Shown here: piece after piece, positions 16,824-25,399 of the stretch
Numbering within the stretch: position 1 is the stretch's first letter
How the letters are laid out: the number at the start of each line of letters is the position of its first letter
Assembly (NCBI GenBank): GCA_016222805.1
Contig: JACRQG010000004.1
Location: 1-64,000 of the forward strand
Length of the DNA: 64,000 nt
Direction of reading: 5' to 3'
Source: Verrucomicrobiota bacterium
GTDB taxonomy: Bacteria; Verrucomicrobiota; Verrucomicrobiia; Opitutales; Opitutaceae
Position numbers and translations under genes: made by a program
Notes under the pieces: generated by a model
Databases searched by the model: none
Seen by the model: only the letters and a program-made list of their open reading frames with translations
Told to the model about the DNA's origin: nothing

Positions 16824-17195
16824 TTATTCCAGGCCGCGGGCGGCGACCTCATCCTCGTCCCAACCGAGGAAGTGCCCGAGTTCGTGCAGGTAGGTAAGGC
16901 GCACCTCCTGCCGGTAGGTCTCAATGTCCTGTTCGGCAAACTCCCAGAGACTCTCGAGGTAGAGGAGGATCTGCGGCGGGGCGGGATTGTCTTGGTTGAG
17001 TTCCTGCCCGTGGGGATTGCCCGTGAACAGGCCGAGGATGTCGGGTTCGAAGCCGGCCGCGATCACGTCGGCAGCGGGCCGGCGCTCATAGTGGACCACC
17101 ACGCCGCGAGCCAGGGTCCGCAGCTCCGGTGGCAGTTGCCGCTGGGCTCCGCCGACGGCATCGGCGGCCAGTTGGGTGAGACGGGCGAAGTCCAT
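16824..17195 (-). CDS. Small zinc metallopeptidase-like protein (Zincin_1 type)
   Basis: The 123-residue protein carries a zincin motif, TYLHELGHFLGWDEDEV, with HExxH plus downstream acidic residues, matching the short Zincin_1 (possible zinc metallopeptidase) family. No signal peptide or membrane helix is present. It is the last gene of an ABC exporter operon; its start is 8 bp after the permease stop. Family members are widespread but their proteolytic activity has mostly not been shown. Confidence 0.83.
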   Translation of the reverse strand: MDFARLTQLAADAVGGAQRQLPPELRTLARGVVVHYERRPAADVIAAGFEPDILGLFTGNPHGQELNQDNPAPPQILLYLESLWEFAEQDIETYRQEVRLTYLHELGHFLGWDEDEVAARGLE

Positions 17196-17203
17196 GCAGG
17201 GGA

Positions 17204-18988
17204 TCAGGCGGAAGGAGGAGGTTCGGCGGAAAGATCGAGTCGCTCGAAGCGGGTGCCCAGGAACCAGACGCCGCCCCCCACCTCGCCGACCAGCAGCACA
17301 AGTGTGCCCACGCTGGCGAAACCGACCGCCACGGCCGTACCCCACAGCCACTGGCCGACCGCAATGATCACGGCGGCCAGGGCTGCGGCCGGCAGGAGCG
17401 CAAGTGCCATCGCGACGATCTGCGCGAACACGAAGATCATGCGCTGGCCTACGACCTCCGGCCCGCCGCCCCGTGAACGCGTGGCCTGGAACCAGGCCGG
17501 AAACAGGAGCGCTGCGGCGTTGGGCACCAGCAGCTGCAGGGCGACCAGGGCCGGGGTGATCAGGGCGAGGCCCAGCGACGCCGTCACCCGCACCGGCAGC
17601 GACAACCACGGGGCGGAGGTGGTGCTCGGCCAGAAACACAGGGCGCCGACCAGCAGCGTCAGCCAGACCACAGCGGTCAGGATGCAGACCGGCGTGAGGA
17701 GCTCGCCGAGGATGATCTGCCAGCCGCGCAGGGGATACACTCGCAGGACATCCGCATGCCCGAGATCGCTGCGGATGTCCTGGCGCGCGAACTGCGGCCC
17801 AAGGATCAGGAGATAGGCGCCGAGGGAGACCGCCAGGACTCCGACTCCGGCGAGGAACGGCGCTGCCGTCGGCTGGCGGTGCAGCCACACACAGCCGGCG
17901 GTGAGGATCGCCGCGGCGACCAGGAATACCCGCAGGCGAAAGTAGGGCCAGGTCGAGAGCAGGTTCTTCCAGAGAAACGCGAGCTCCGGCCGTCCGGTCG
18001 CGGCGAGGGCAAAGGGATCCCTCCGGCTCCGGGTGGTCGCGGTCCGCCGGCTTCGCCCTTCGCGCCAGGCGGCCAGGCGGGCGCTGCGTTGCTGCGCCTG
18101 CGCGATCGCGGAGTCCTCGAAGGCCACCGCCGACCGCACGACCCACAGGTAATGCAGGATCACGACGCCGAGGGCCGGACCCAGCGCGAGCAGGAAGTGC
18201 CTGGTGTCGATTGCCAGGAAGGGCCCCAGCACCGCGTGGACCGGCACGAGCAGCCACGCGAGCGGGGCCGTTTCCGCCAGGGTCACCACCCAGGCCGTGA
18301 TGGCCCGGAGATCGCCCGGGGCGTGCGATTCCGAAGCGGCGGCCTCCGGGGGCAGGCGATGGATGGACACCGCCACCACGGTGGCGAACGCGGCGAAGAC
18401 CAGCAGGCGACGACGCCAGACGGACCATCCGAGGTCGGCCAGCCGCGTCAGCGTGAAGCTGGCGCCGCTGAAGTGCAGGTTCAGCGAGGAAAAGATGAAC
18501 CACCAGCCAATCGCATGCGTGACGGCGTTGCCGCCGAGCACGGCCCAGCGGTTCGAGAACAGCATCATCACGGCCGCGCCGACGAGACTGCGCAGCTGGC
18601 TGCTCAGAAGGCGAAAATGGATCAGCGCCCGGCGGGTGATGGGGGCGGGAAACAGGAAGGCGATTTCCGCCTCGGTGAAACCGAGCGCGGCGCGCTGCGA
18701 AGGCACGAGCCAGATCAACGCCAGGAGGATCAGGAAGCCGACGGCGCCGAGCGCGGTGGTCACCGGCAGCCACTCGGTGGGCAGGGCGGCGTGAGTCGCA
18801 TCCAGCACCGCGCCGTCAGGGAGCCGCCGCGTGGGCTGGCGGCCGAGGTGCCGGAAGAAAAAGAAGTAGAAGTAAGCGCAGCCGACAATGGCCCCGACGA
18901 GGTACTTCGGCTGGCGCAACCGGCGCAGGCGCGATTTCGCCCAGTTGCGGGCGGAGGTCAGGCGGAGATAGAGCAGGGCGCCGAGCAT
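17204..18988 (-). CDS. ABC exporter permease subunit
   Basis: The 594-residue integral membrane protein has many hydrophobic helices and a basic N-terminus (RLTSARNWAKSRLRRLRQPKYLVGA), the layout of the large putative ABC exporter permeases found in Verrucomicrobiota and other bacteria. The segment AEIAFLFPAPITRRALIHFRLL is the conserved cytoplasmic coupling loop of this group (FLFPAPIT). It lies 33 bp downstream of its probable ATPase and directly upstream of the zincin gene. The transported molecule is unknown. Confidence 0.78.
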   Translation of the reverse strand: MLGALLYLRLTSARNWAKSRLRRLRQPKYLVGAIVGCAYFYFFFFRHLGRQPTRRLPDGAVLDATHAALPTEWLPVTTALGAVGFLILLALIWLVPSQRAALGFTEAEIAFLFPAPITRRALIHFRLLSSQLRSLVGAAVMMLFSNRWAVLGGNAVTHAIGWWFIFSSLNLHFSGASFTLTRLADLGWSVWRRRLLVFAAFATVVAVSIHRLPPEAAASESHAPGDLRAITAWVVTLAETAPLAWLLVPVHAVLGPFLAIDTRHFLLALGPALGVVILHYLWVVRSAVAFEDSAIAQAQQRSARLAAWREGRSRRTATTRSRRDPFALAATGRPELAFLWKNLLSTWPYFRLRVFLVAAAILTAGCVWLHRQPTAAPFLAGVGVLAVSLGAYLLILGPQFARQDIRSDLGHADVLRVYPLRGWQIILGELLTPVCILTAVVWLTLLVGALCFWPSTTSAPWLSLPVRVTASLGLALITPALVALQLLVPNAAALLFPAWFQATRSRGGGPEVVGQRMIFVFAQIVAMALALLPAAALAAVIIAVGQWLWGTAVAVGFASVGTLVLLVGEVGGGVWFLGTRFERLDLSAEPPPSA

Positions 18989-19021
18989 CGGGTGGTACGG
19001 TTTGTTCCGGAATCCGCGCGA

Positions 19022-19753
19022 CTAATCTTCCGAGCCACCTGTGGCCCGGAGGAAGATCTCCTCGAGGTTGACGCCGGACTCCCCGTTGCTGAATCGCTGG
19101 GCGACCTCGGCCAGGGTTCCGTCGGCGATCTTCTCGCCCTTCTTGAGAATCAGGACGTGCGTGCAGACCTCCTCCAGCAGATGGAGCAGATGGGAACTCA
19201 GCACGATGGTGGCGCCGGCGCGGGCGCGCCGGATGATGGAGTTTTTCATCCGGCGAATGCCCAGGGGATCGAGCCCGGTCAGCGGCTCGTCGAAGAACAA
19301 CACCTGCGGCTGGTGGAGGAGCCCGCACGCGATCGCCAGTTTCTGTTTCATGCCGCGCGAAAGCTCACCGGGGAGCTGGTCCGCCTTGTCGAGGATCTCG
19401 AATTCCTCGAGCAGCGGGCGGGCGATCGTCTCGTGGTCCCGCACGCCGTAAATCCGCGCGACGAAGTTCAGATGCTGGCGGACGGTGAGGTATTCGAAGA
19501 GACGCGGTTCGTCAGGGAAGAACGCCAGGGCGCGCTTGGCGGAGACAGGATCGATCGCCAGTTCATGGCCGGCGATGCGGATGGTCCCGTCGCTGGCGGG
19601 AATGATGCCCGCGAGGCAGCGCAGCGTGCTGGTCTTGCCGGCGCCATTCGGCCCCACCAGGCCGAGAACTTCACCCGGGCGCACCGCGAACGAGAGTTCG
19701 CGCACCGCCGGGAAGTCGCCATAGCGCTTCGTCAGGCCTTGCACCTCAATCAT
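19022..19753 (-). CDS. ABC transporter ATP-binding protein
   Basis: The 243-residue nucleotide-binding domain shows Walker A GPNGAGKTS, a LSRGMKQKLAI signature (LSRGM rather than LSGGQ, usual in ABC-2 type exporters), Walker B VLFFDEPLTGLDP and the switch His in LSSHLLH. It heads the operon with the permease and zincin genes on the minus strand and probably energises that exporter. Confidence 0.92.
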   Translation of the reverse strand: MIEVQGLTKRYGDFPAVRELSFAVRPGEVLGLVGPNGAGKTSTLRCLAGIIPASDGTIRIAGHELAIDPVSAKRALAFFPDEPRLFEYLTVRQHLNFVARIYGVRDHETIARPLLEEFEILDKADQLPGELSRGMKQKLAIACGLLHQPQVLFFDEPLTGLDPLGIRRMKNSIIRRARAGATIVLSSHLLHLLEEVCTHVLILKKGEKIADGTLAEVAQRFSNGESGVNLEEIFLRATGGSED

Positions 19754-19901
19754 GGCTCGCGACGGTGCGGCGCCGGCGGGACTCCCGCAAGCCCGCGAAA
19801 AAAAACAGCAACTCCTTTCTCCATGGTCCGTCTAGCACGCGGTCCGGCTCAACTTTCCGAGCGGGCCACAGCAAACCTCAAATCCAAAGCAATTGATTTC
19901 C

Positions 19902-20282
19902 ATGAAGATCCGTAAGCTCCTCCTTTGCGCCGTCGCCGTGGGAGCGATGGCGTCGGTTCCCCTCCTCAACGCGCAGGAACAGAAGAAAGGCCGCGGAATG
20001 ATGACGGCCGAACAGCGCATCGAGCAGATTGAACAGGCGGTCGGCACACTGACGGCGGATCAGAAGGCGAAGATCAAGGACATCTACGCCAAGATGGCGG
20101 AGAAGATGCAGTCGATCCCGCAGGAGGAACGCCGGGAGAAGATGGGTGAGATCATGCAGGCGACCCGCAAGGAAGTCCGCGCCGTGCTGACGCCCGAGCA
20201 GCAGAAGAAGTACGACGAGATGCCGCAACCCGGCCGCGGTGGCAGCGGCGGCGGTGGTGGTGGCCGCAAGAAGAACAACTGA
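19902..20282 (+). CDS. Secreted LTXXQ/Spy-like helical protein
   Basis: The 126-residue product has a cleavable signal (LLLCAVAVGAMASVPLLNAQ) and a helical, Met/Glu/Lys-rich mature part with LTADQKAKI and VLTPEQQKKYDEM, which are LTxxQ-like motifs of the Spy/CpxP type periplasmic chaperone and metal-stress proteins. The C-terminus is Gly-rich and basic. ATG 19902 is chosen over a codon three residues upstream. It is monocistronic, followed by a strong terminator. Confidence 0.7.
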   Translation: MKIRKLLLCAVAVGAMASVPLLNAQEQKKGRGMMTAEQRIEQIEQAVGTLTADQKAKIKDIYAKMAEKMQSIPQEERREKMGEIMQATRKEVRAVLTPEQQKKYDEMPQPGRGGSGGGGGGRKKNN

Positions 20283-20308
20283 GAATTTGTCAGGGGTTGG
20301 TGTTATCA

Positions 20309-20345
20309 GCCGCCGCGGATCGCAGCCCGCGGCGGCCTTTTTTTT
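20309..20345 (+). terminator. Rho-independent terminator after the LTXXQ gene
   Basis: A perfect 10-bp GC-rich stem (GCCGCCGCGG at 20309-20318 with its complement at 20327-20336) and an 8-base loop are followed by eight T residues (20338-20345). It lies 26 bp after the stop codon. Confidence 0.92.
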
Positions 20346-20429
20346 GCCCGGCGCTAGCGGTCGATCGGAGCGGGGAGGGGCGAGCAGGTTTCCCTTTCCC
20401 TGTGCGGCGCGAAGCCGCAGGCTGCGACG

Positions 20430-21680
20430 ATGGCTGAGTTGACACGGGTGATCATCGCGGGCGGTGGGGCGGCAGGTTTCTTTGCCGCGATCGCGTGTGC
20501 CGAGCGACTCGGTCCGGCCGGAACGGTGACCCTGTACGAAGCCACGGCCCATCCCCTCGCCAAGGTTCGGATCTCCGGGGGAGGCAGGTGCAACGTCACT
20601 CACGCCTGTTATGATCCCCGGGAGCTATCGCGCCGCTATCCCCGCGGGGGGCGCGAATTGATCGGGGCCTTTCACCGCTGGCAGCCGCGCGACATGATCG
20701 CCTGGTTGGTGGACCGCGGCGTGGAGACGAAGACGGAGGAAGACGGACGCGTTTTCCCCGCGACGGATGAGTCCGAGACAATTGTCGACTGCCTGCGGCA
20801 GGCCGCGTTGAAGGCGGGAGTGAGGCTGGAAACCTGTCGAGGCCTGCGCCACGCGGAGGCCACGGGTCCGGGCTCTTTCTGGGTCACCCTCACCGATGGC
20901 TCCGCCCTGCGGGCGGAGCGGTTGCTGCTGGCGACCGGAGGCAACCGCTCCTCCGCCGGATTCGAGATCGCGCGGGCCCTCGGGCACGGCATCGAGCCGC
21001 TGGTGCCATCGCTGTTCACCTTTCATCTCGATGACGCCCGCCTGGTCGGCCTGTCGGGGGTGGCGGTCGAGGACGTGACCGTGGCAGTGCCGGGCACGAA
21101 ACTGCGCGAGGGCGGGGCCTTGCTCGTCACGCACTGGGGCCTGAGCGGTCCGGCGATCCTGCGGCTGTCGGCCTGGGGCGCGCGGGAATTGGCCGGCCGG
21201 AATTACGAGTTTCCGCTCACGGTCAACTTCTACCCGGCCCACCGTCCGGAATCGCTTCTGACGGAACTCACGTCGGTGCGGGCCCGGAATCCCCGGAAGC
21301 AGCTCGGCACCTGGAGTCCGGTGCCGGTGCCCCAGCGGTTGTGGGAGCGCCTGGTGGCGGCCGCAGGCATCGCCCCGACGGCGCCTTGGACGGCAGTGGG
21401 CAACGCCCCGCTGGCGGCGCTGGCCCGGCAGGTGACGGCGGCGGAGTTTCGCGTCGTCGGCAAGAGTCTGTTCAAGGACGAGTTTGTCACCTGCGGTGGC
21501 GTGCGCCTGAACGAGGTGGACTTTCGCACGATGGAGAGCCGGCTGCGACCTGGGCTGCATTTCGCGGGGGAGATCCTCGACATCGATGGCGTGACCGGGG
21601 GCTTCAACTTCCAGGCGGCGTGGACGACCGGCTGGCTGGCCGGTCAGGCGATGGCGGAAAGGGGCGCAGGGCCCGGTTGA
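20430..21680 (+). CDS. HI0933/BaiN-family NAD(P)/FAD-dependent oxidoreductase
   Basis: The 416-residue flavoprotein begins with a dinucleotide-binding motif (VIIAGGGAAGFFAAIAC) and the family's SGGGRCNVTHA signature. It continues with LATGGNRSS, a THWGLSGPAILRLS segment and the C-terminal FAD motif GEILDIDGVTGGFNFQAAWTTG. These are diagnostic of the HI0933-type oxidoreductases. Their physiological substrate is mostly unknown; the family name BaiN reflects a bile-acid proposal not relevant here. Confidence 0.92.
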   Translation: MAELTRVIIAGGGAAGFFAAIACAERLGPAGTVTLYEATAHPLAKVRISGGGRCNVTHACYDPRELSRRYPRGGRELIGAFHRWQPRDMIAWLVDRGVETKTEEDGRVFPATDESETIVDCLRQAALKAGVRLETCRGLRHAEATGPGSFWVTLTDGSALRAERLLLATGGNRSSAGFEIARALGHGIEPLVPSLFTFHLDDARLVGLSGVAVEDVTVAVPGTKLREGGALLVTHWGLSGPAILRLSAWGARELAGRNYEFPLTVNFYPAHRPESLLTELTSVRARNPRKQLGTWSPVPVPQRLWERLVAAAGIAPTAPWTAVGNAPLAALARQVTAAEFRVVGKSLFKDEFVTCGGVRLNEVDFRTMESRLRPGLHFAGEILDIDGVTGGFNFQAAWTTGWLAGQAMAERGAGPG

Positions 21681-21704
21681 GGGGGGGGCGGCGGGTGGGT
21701 CGCG

Positions 21705-22706
21705 GTGTCGGCCCGATCTTGTGCCCTACGCCCGGGTCCCTCATTCCGTCTCCTCCGTATTCCCTCGTATCTCCAACTTCTGCTGCTGGTGCTCCCGGTC
21801 TTCGGCGTCATCGCCGTGGGGGTGATAGTGCGGCGTGTGCACTGGATTGAGGGCGAGGCGGAGACGAGCCTCATCCGGCTCGTGGTCAACGTCTGTTATC
21901 CCTGCCTGATCTTCGAATCGGTCGCCGGCAACCCGGCGCTGCGGGAGCCCGGCAACCTGCTGCTCGCGCCGCTGCTGGGGTTCGGGGTGACGTGGTTTGG
22001 CATCCAGGCGGGTCTGCTAGTGGCGCGGGCGGTCGGGCTGCACGTGGGCACCGGACTGCGCACGTTTGCCCTCGCGGTCGGCATCGCCAACTACGGCTTC
22101 CTGCCGATTCCGATCATGGAAGGCATGTGGGGACCGGACAGCCGGGGATTGCTGTTGGTGCACAACGTGGGGGTCGAGGTGGCGATTTGGACCGTGGGAG
22201 TGCTGGTCTTGAGCGGCCAATCCCTGCGCGAAGGCTGGCGCAAGCTGGGCAGCCCGATCGTGATCACGCTCGGGGTGGCGGTGGCCTGCAACCTCGGTGG
22301 GCTCACGCCTCACCTGCCCAAGGTGCTGCTCGACGTGGTGCACTCGCTCGCGTTGTGCGGCATCCCTCTCGGCCTGCTGATGACGGGTGTCAGTCTCGCC
22401 GCCCAGCTGGGGACGGCGAGCGCCTGGTTCGAAGCCCGGGTGTCGACGGCTGCACTGGCGCTGCGGCTGGGGGTGTTGCCCGTCGTCATCCTCCTTCTCG
22501 CGCGTTACCTGCCCTGCTCGGTGGAGCTGAAGCGGGTGCTGATCGTGCAGGCCGCGATGCCAGCCGCGATGGTCTCGGTGATCATCGCACGGCTCTACGG
22601 CGGGCAGCCGCGCACCGCGATGCAGATTGTGCTGGGGACCACCGTCCTCGGAGTGTTTGTCATTCCGCTTTGGTTGAAGGCGGGACTCGCGTGGCTGGGC
22701 GTTTGA
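21705..22706 (+). CDS. AEC-family transporter
   Basis: This membrane protein of about 333 residues has some ten helices with the auxin-efflux-carrier-like pattern: GVIAVGVIVRRV near the N-terminus, NVCYPCLIFE, the two broken helices around GIANYGFLPIP and MPAAMVSVIIARLYGG, and a LMTGVSLA central turn. AEC proteins export or take up organic anions. The GTG at 21705 is nominal, since the first helix (LQLLLLVLPVFGVI) starts about 20 residues later; the true start may be downstream. Confidence 0.85.
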   Translation: MSARSCALRPGPSFRLLRIPSYLQLLLLVLPVFGVIAVGVIVRRVHWIEGEAETSLIRLVVNVCYPCLIFESVAGNPALREPGNLLLAPLLGFGVTWFGIQAGLLVARAVGLHVGTGLRTFALAVGIANYGFLPIPIMEGMWGPDSRGLLLVHNVGVEVAIWTVGVLVLSGQSLREGWRKLGSPIVITLGVAVACNLGGLTPHLPKVLLDVVHSLALCGIPLGLLMTGVSLAAQLGTASAWFEARVSTAALALRLGVLPVVILLLARYLPCSVELKRVLIVQAAMPAAMVSVIIARLYGGQPRTAMQIVLGTTVLGVFVIPLWLKAGLAWLGV

Positions 22707-22778
22707 GGTGCCCGGAGGCAAACCGGGTGGCCCGCTTGACGCATCGATGCGGCCGGGCCTAGATCCCTGACCCTGCGC

Positions 22779-23405
22779 ATGCTGTCCCGCTCCCTGCCGA
22801 TCATTGCCGCGGCGCTCGCGGTCGGGTTTTCCGGCCTGCGGCCCGTGGCGTGGGCGCAGGTGGCGGCACGTTCGCCGTTCCTGCCGCCGACGGGCGCGAG
22901 CGCGGCGGCACCCACTGTCGGGGCGGCGCTGGAGTTCCGGGCTTACGTCGACCTGGGCGACGGCATGCAGTTTCGGCTCCACGATCCGGCCCGGAAGTCC
23001 GGCGTGTGGGTACGCTTGAACGAGCGCAATGCGGAGTTCGACGTGGTGGCGCGCCAGCACGACGAACTGCAGAAGACGCTCACCGTCGAGCATCAGGGGA
23101 AGACCCTGACCCTCGCCATGCGCGAGCCCAAGGTGGTCTCGGCCGGCAACGCCGGCGCGATGCCCGCGCCGCCCCCAGTTCCGGCACCGGTACCGACCCC
23201 CAACGTCCTGCCGGCCGTTACCCAGAGCGTGGTCCTGAATCCGACCGCCGCCGATGAGCAACGGCGCCTCGAGGCCGTCGCCGCGGAAGTGGCGCGGCGT
23301 CGCGCGTTGCGGGAACAGGCCACCCTCCAGGTGGGCCAGGGGACCCCGGCGTCTCCCAGCCCCGTGGTGGTTCCGCCCGTCGTGTCGCCCAAGCAGGCCC
23401 GCTGA
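22779..23405 (+). CDS. Secreted proline-rich protein, unknown
   Basis: The 208-residue protein has a signal peptide (LPIIAAALAVGFSGLRPVAWA), a small beta-like domain containing LEFRAYVDLGDGMQFRLHD and KTLTVEHQGKTLTLAMREPK, then a proline-rich stretch and a helical, charged C-terminus. The beginning of the domain (xEFRxYV) resembles the C-terminal domain of the LKPR-repeat protein at 3586-5100, but the match is short. No function is assigned. The following exporter is 98 bp downstream. Confidence 0.6.
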   Translation: MLSRSLPIIAAALAVGFSGLRPVAWAQVAARSPFLPPTGASAAAPTVGAALEFRAYVDLGDGMQFRLHDPARKSGVWVRLNERNAEFDVVARQHDELQKTLTVEHQGKTLTLAMREPKVVSAGNAGAMPAPPPVPAPVPTPNVLPAVTQSVVLNPTAADEQRRLEAVAAEVARRRALREQATLQVGQGTPASPSPVVVPPVVSPKQAR

Positions 23406-23503
23406 GCCGGGAGGGACCGGCATGAAGCAGGTGAAACCCGGGGAAATCCCGACCGCACTCCCGGCCACGCTGGCGCCTCGTGCAAGCGCCGCCGCCTCCG
23501 CGG

Positions 23504-25399
23504 ATGCAGGCTAGCCCGCCGGCCGCGATGTCGCCTGTCATTCCCGCGCCATCCGGCGCCGGGCCGACCAACGGGGCGCTGGTCCGGCGGCTGTTTGCGC
23601 TCGCCTGGCGCTACCGCGTCCACTGCCTGCAGGTCCTCGCGCTGCAGCTGGCCCTGCTGACGATGGGGCTCAGCGGACTGAGCCTCACGGGCGTGGGCAT
23701 CGACTACATCAAGCACCAGGTCGACGGCACGCCGCTGGCCTCCTCCCCGCTGACGCTCCTGCTGCCTACCACCTGGACGCCGGCGCAGGTGCTGGGCCTG
23801 CTGGCGGCGCTGATCCTGGCCCTGGCCGGCGCCCGGGCGTACCTGAATTTCACCTACGCGGTGTCCGTCAACCGGCTGGTGCAGCAACGGCTGGTGGTCG
23901 ACCTGCGGGGGGAGGTGTATGACCGGCTGCAGCGGCTGAGTTTCCGCTTCTTCGACGCCAACAACACCAGCTCCATCATCACCCGGGTGACGAGCGACGT
24001 GCAAAGCGTCCGCATGTTCGTCGACCAGGTGATGATCCAGAGCGTGATCATGGTGGTGTCGCTCTCGGTGTACGTGATCTACATGGTGAACCTCAGTCCG
24101 GCGCTCACGGTGGCGTGCCTGGCGACGACGCCCGTGCTCTGGGCGCTGTCGGTCTGGCACACGCGGCGAACCCAGCCGGAGTACGCGCAGAACCGCACGC
24201 TGGTGGAACGGATGGTGCAGGTCTTCGTCGAGAGCCTGCAGGGCATCGCGGTGACCAAGGCGTTCGGGCGCGAAGCCGAGGATCGGGCCCGCTTCGAGGC
24301 CGCCAACCAGGCCGTGTTGGCCCAGCAGCAGGTGATTTTTTGGCGGGTGAGCCTCTTTTCGCCGGCGATCGGTTTCCTCACCCGGATCAACATGATGGTG
24401 CTGCTGGGCTACGGCGGCTGGCTCGTGATCCAGGGGCGCCTGCCGCTCGGCACCGGGCTGGTGGTGTTTGCCGGGCTGCTCGAACAGTTCTCCGGCCAGG
24501 TCAACAACGTCGCCACCATCATCAACTCGGTGCAGCAGTCGCTCATCGGGGCGAAACGGGTCTTTGAAATCCTCGATGCGCCCGAGGAGGTGCGGAGCCT
24601 CCCGGTGGCGATCCGGTGCCCGCGGCTGCGGGGCGAGGTGAGCTTCGAACGCGTCTCGTTCGCCTACCAGGGCGGTCAGCCCGTCCTGCACGACATCGAT
24701 CTGCACGTGCCGGCCGGCTGCTGTGTCGCAATCCTGGGCGCCACCGGTGCGGGCAAGAGCACCCTGATGAGCCTGGTGCCGCGCTTTTTTGATCCCACCG
24801 CCGGGACGGTGCGCCTCGACGGCGTGGATGCACGCGAGCTGCACCTCGACGATCTGCGCCGCAACATCGGCGTCGTCTTCCAGGAGAGTTTTCTCTTCTC
24901 GAACACCGTCGCCGCGAACATCGCCTTCGGGCACCCGGAGGCGACCCGGGCGCAGGTCGAGCGGGCGGCGCGCATCGCGGCGGCCCACGAGTTCATCGTG
25001 CAGCTGCCCCGGGGCTACGACACGGTCCTGGGCGAGAGCGGCAACAGCCTCTCCGGCGGCCAGCGCCAGCGCCTGGCCATCGCCCGGGCCGTCCTGCTCG
25101 AACCGGCCATCCTGCTGCTCGATGATCCCACCGCGGCGATCGACAGCGAGACCGAGCAGGAGATCTTCACGGCGCTCGACCGGGCGATCGCGGGCCGGAC
25201 CACCTTCATCGTCGCGCACCGGTTGAGCACGTTGCGGCGGGCCGACTTCATCGTCGTGCTGGAGAACGGCCGGATCGTCCAGCGGGGCACCCACGATCAG
25301 CTGATGCGCGAACCCGGGCCTTACCTGCATGTCGCGAGCCTGCAACTGGTCGACAACCGCGAGCTGCAGCAACTGGAGCTGGGGGAGGGGCGGCCATGA
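23504..25399 (+). CDS. ABC exporter half-transporter 1 (degenerate Walker B)
   Basis: The 631-residue protein is a fused six-helix transmembrane domain and nucleotide-binding domain of the MsbA/MDR type. The ATPase domain has Walker A GATGAGKST, signature LSGGQ and the switch His in VAHRLS, but Walker B reads LLLDDP, with Asp where the catalytic Glu is expected. Its TGA overlaps the ATG of the next gene (25396), so the two are surely coupled and probably form a heterodimer. ATG 23504 is selected; a GTG at 23480 and ATG at 23528 are alternatives. Confidence 0.9.
   Translation: MQASPPAAMSPVIPAPSGAGPTNGALVRRLFALAWRYRVHCLQVLALQLALLTMGLSGLSLTGVGIDYIKHQVDGTPLASSPLTLLLPTTWTPAQVLGLLAALILALAGARAYLNFTYAVSVNRLVQQRLVVDLRGEVYDRLQRLSFRFFDANNTSSIITRVTSDVQSVRMFVDQVMIQSVIMVVSLSVYVIYMVNLSPALTVACLATTPVLWALSVWHTRRTQPEYAQNRTLVERMVQVFVESLQGIAVTKAFGREAEDRARFEAANQAVLAQQQVIFWRVSLFSPAIGFLTRINMMVLLGYGGWLVIQGRLPLGTGLVVFAGLLEQFSGQVNNVATIINSVQQSLIGAKRVFEILDAPEEVRSLPVAIRCPRLRGEVSFERVSFAYQGGQPVLHDIDLHVPAGCCVAILGATGAGKSTLMSLVPRFFDPTAGTVRLDGVDARELHLDDLRRNIGVVFQESFLFSNTVAANIAFGHPEATRAQVERAARIAAAHEFIVQLPRGYDTVLGESGNSLSGGQRQRLAIARAVLLEPAILLLDDPTAAIDSETEQEIFTALDRAIAGRTTFIVAHRLSTLRRADFIVVLENGRIVQRGTHDQLMREPGPYLHVASLQLVDNRELQQLELGEGRP

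Noticed and set aside
20239-20276. Gly-codon repeat at the end of the LTXXQ gene as a possible nucleotide repeat array
   Set aside because: It is a short coding repeat for the Gly-rich protein tail and is not an independent repeat element.
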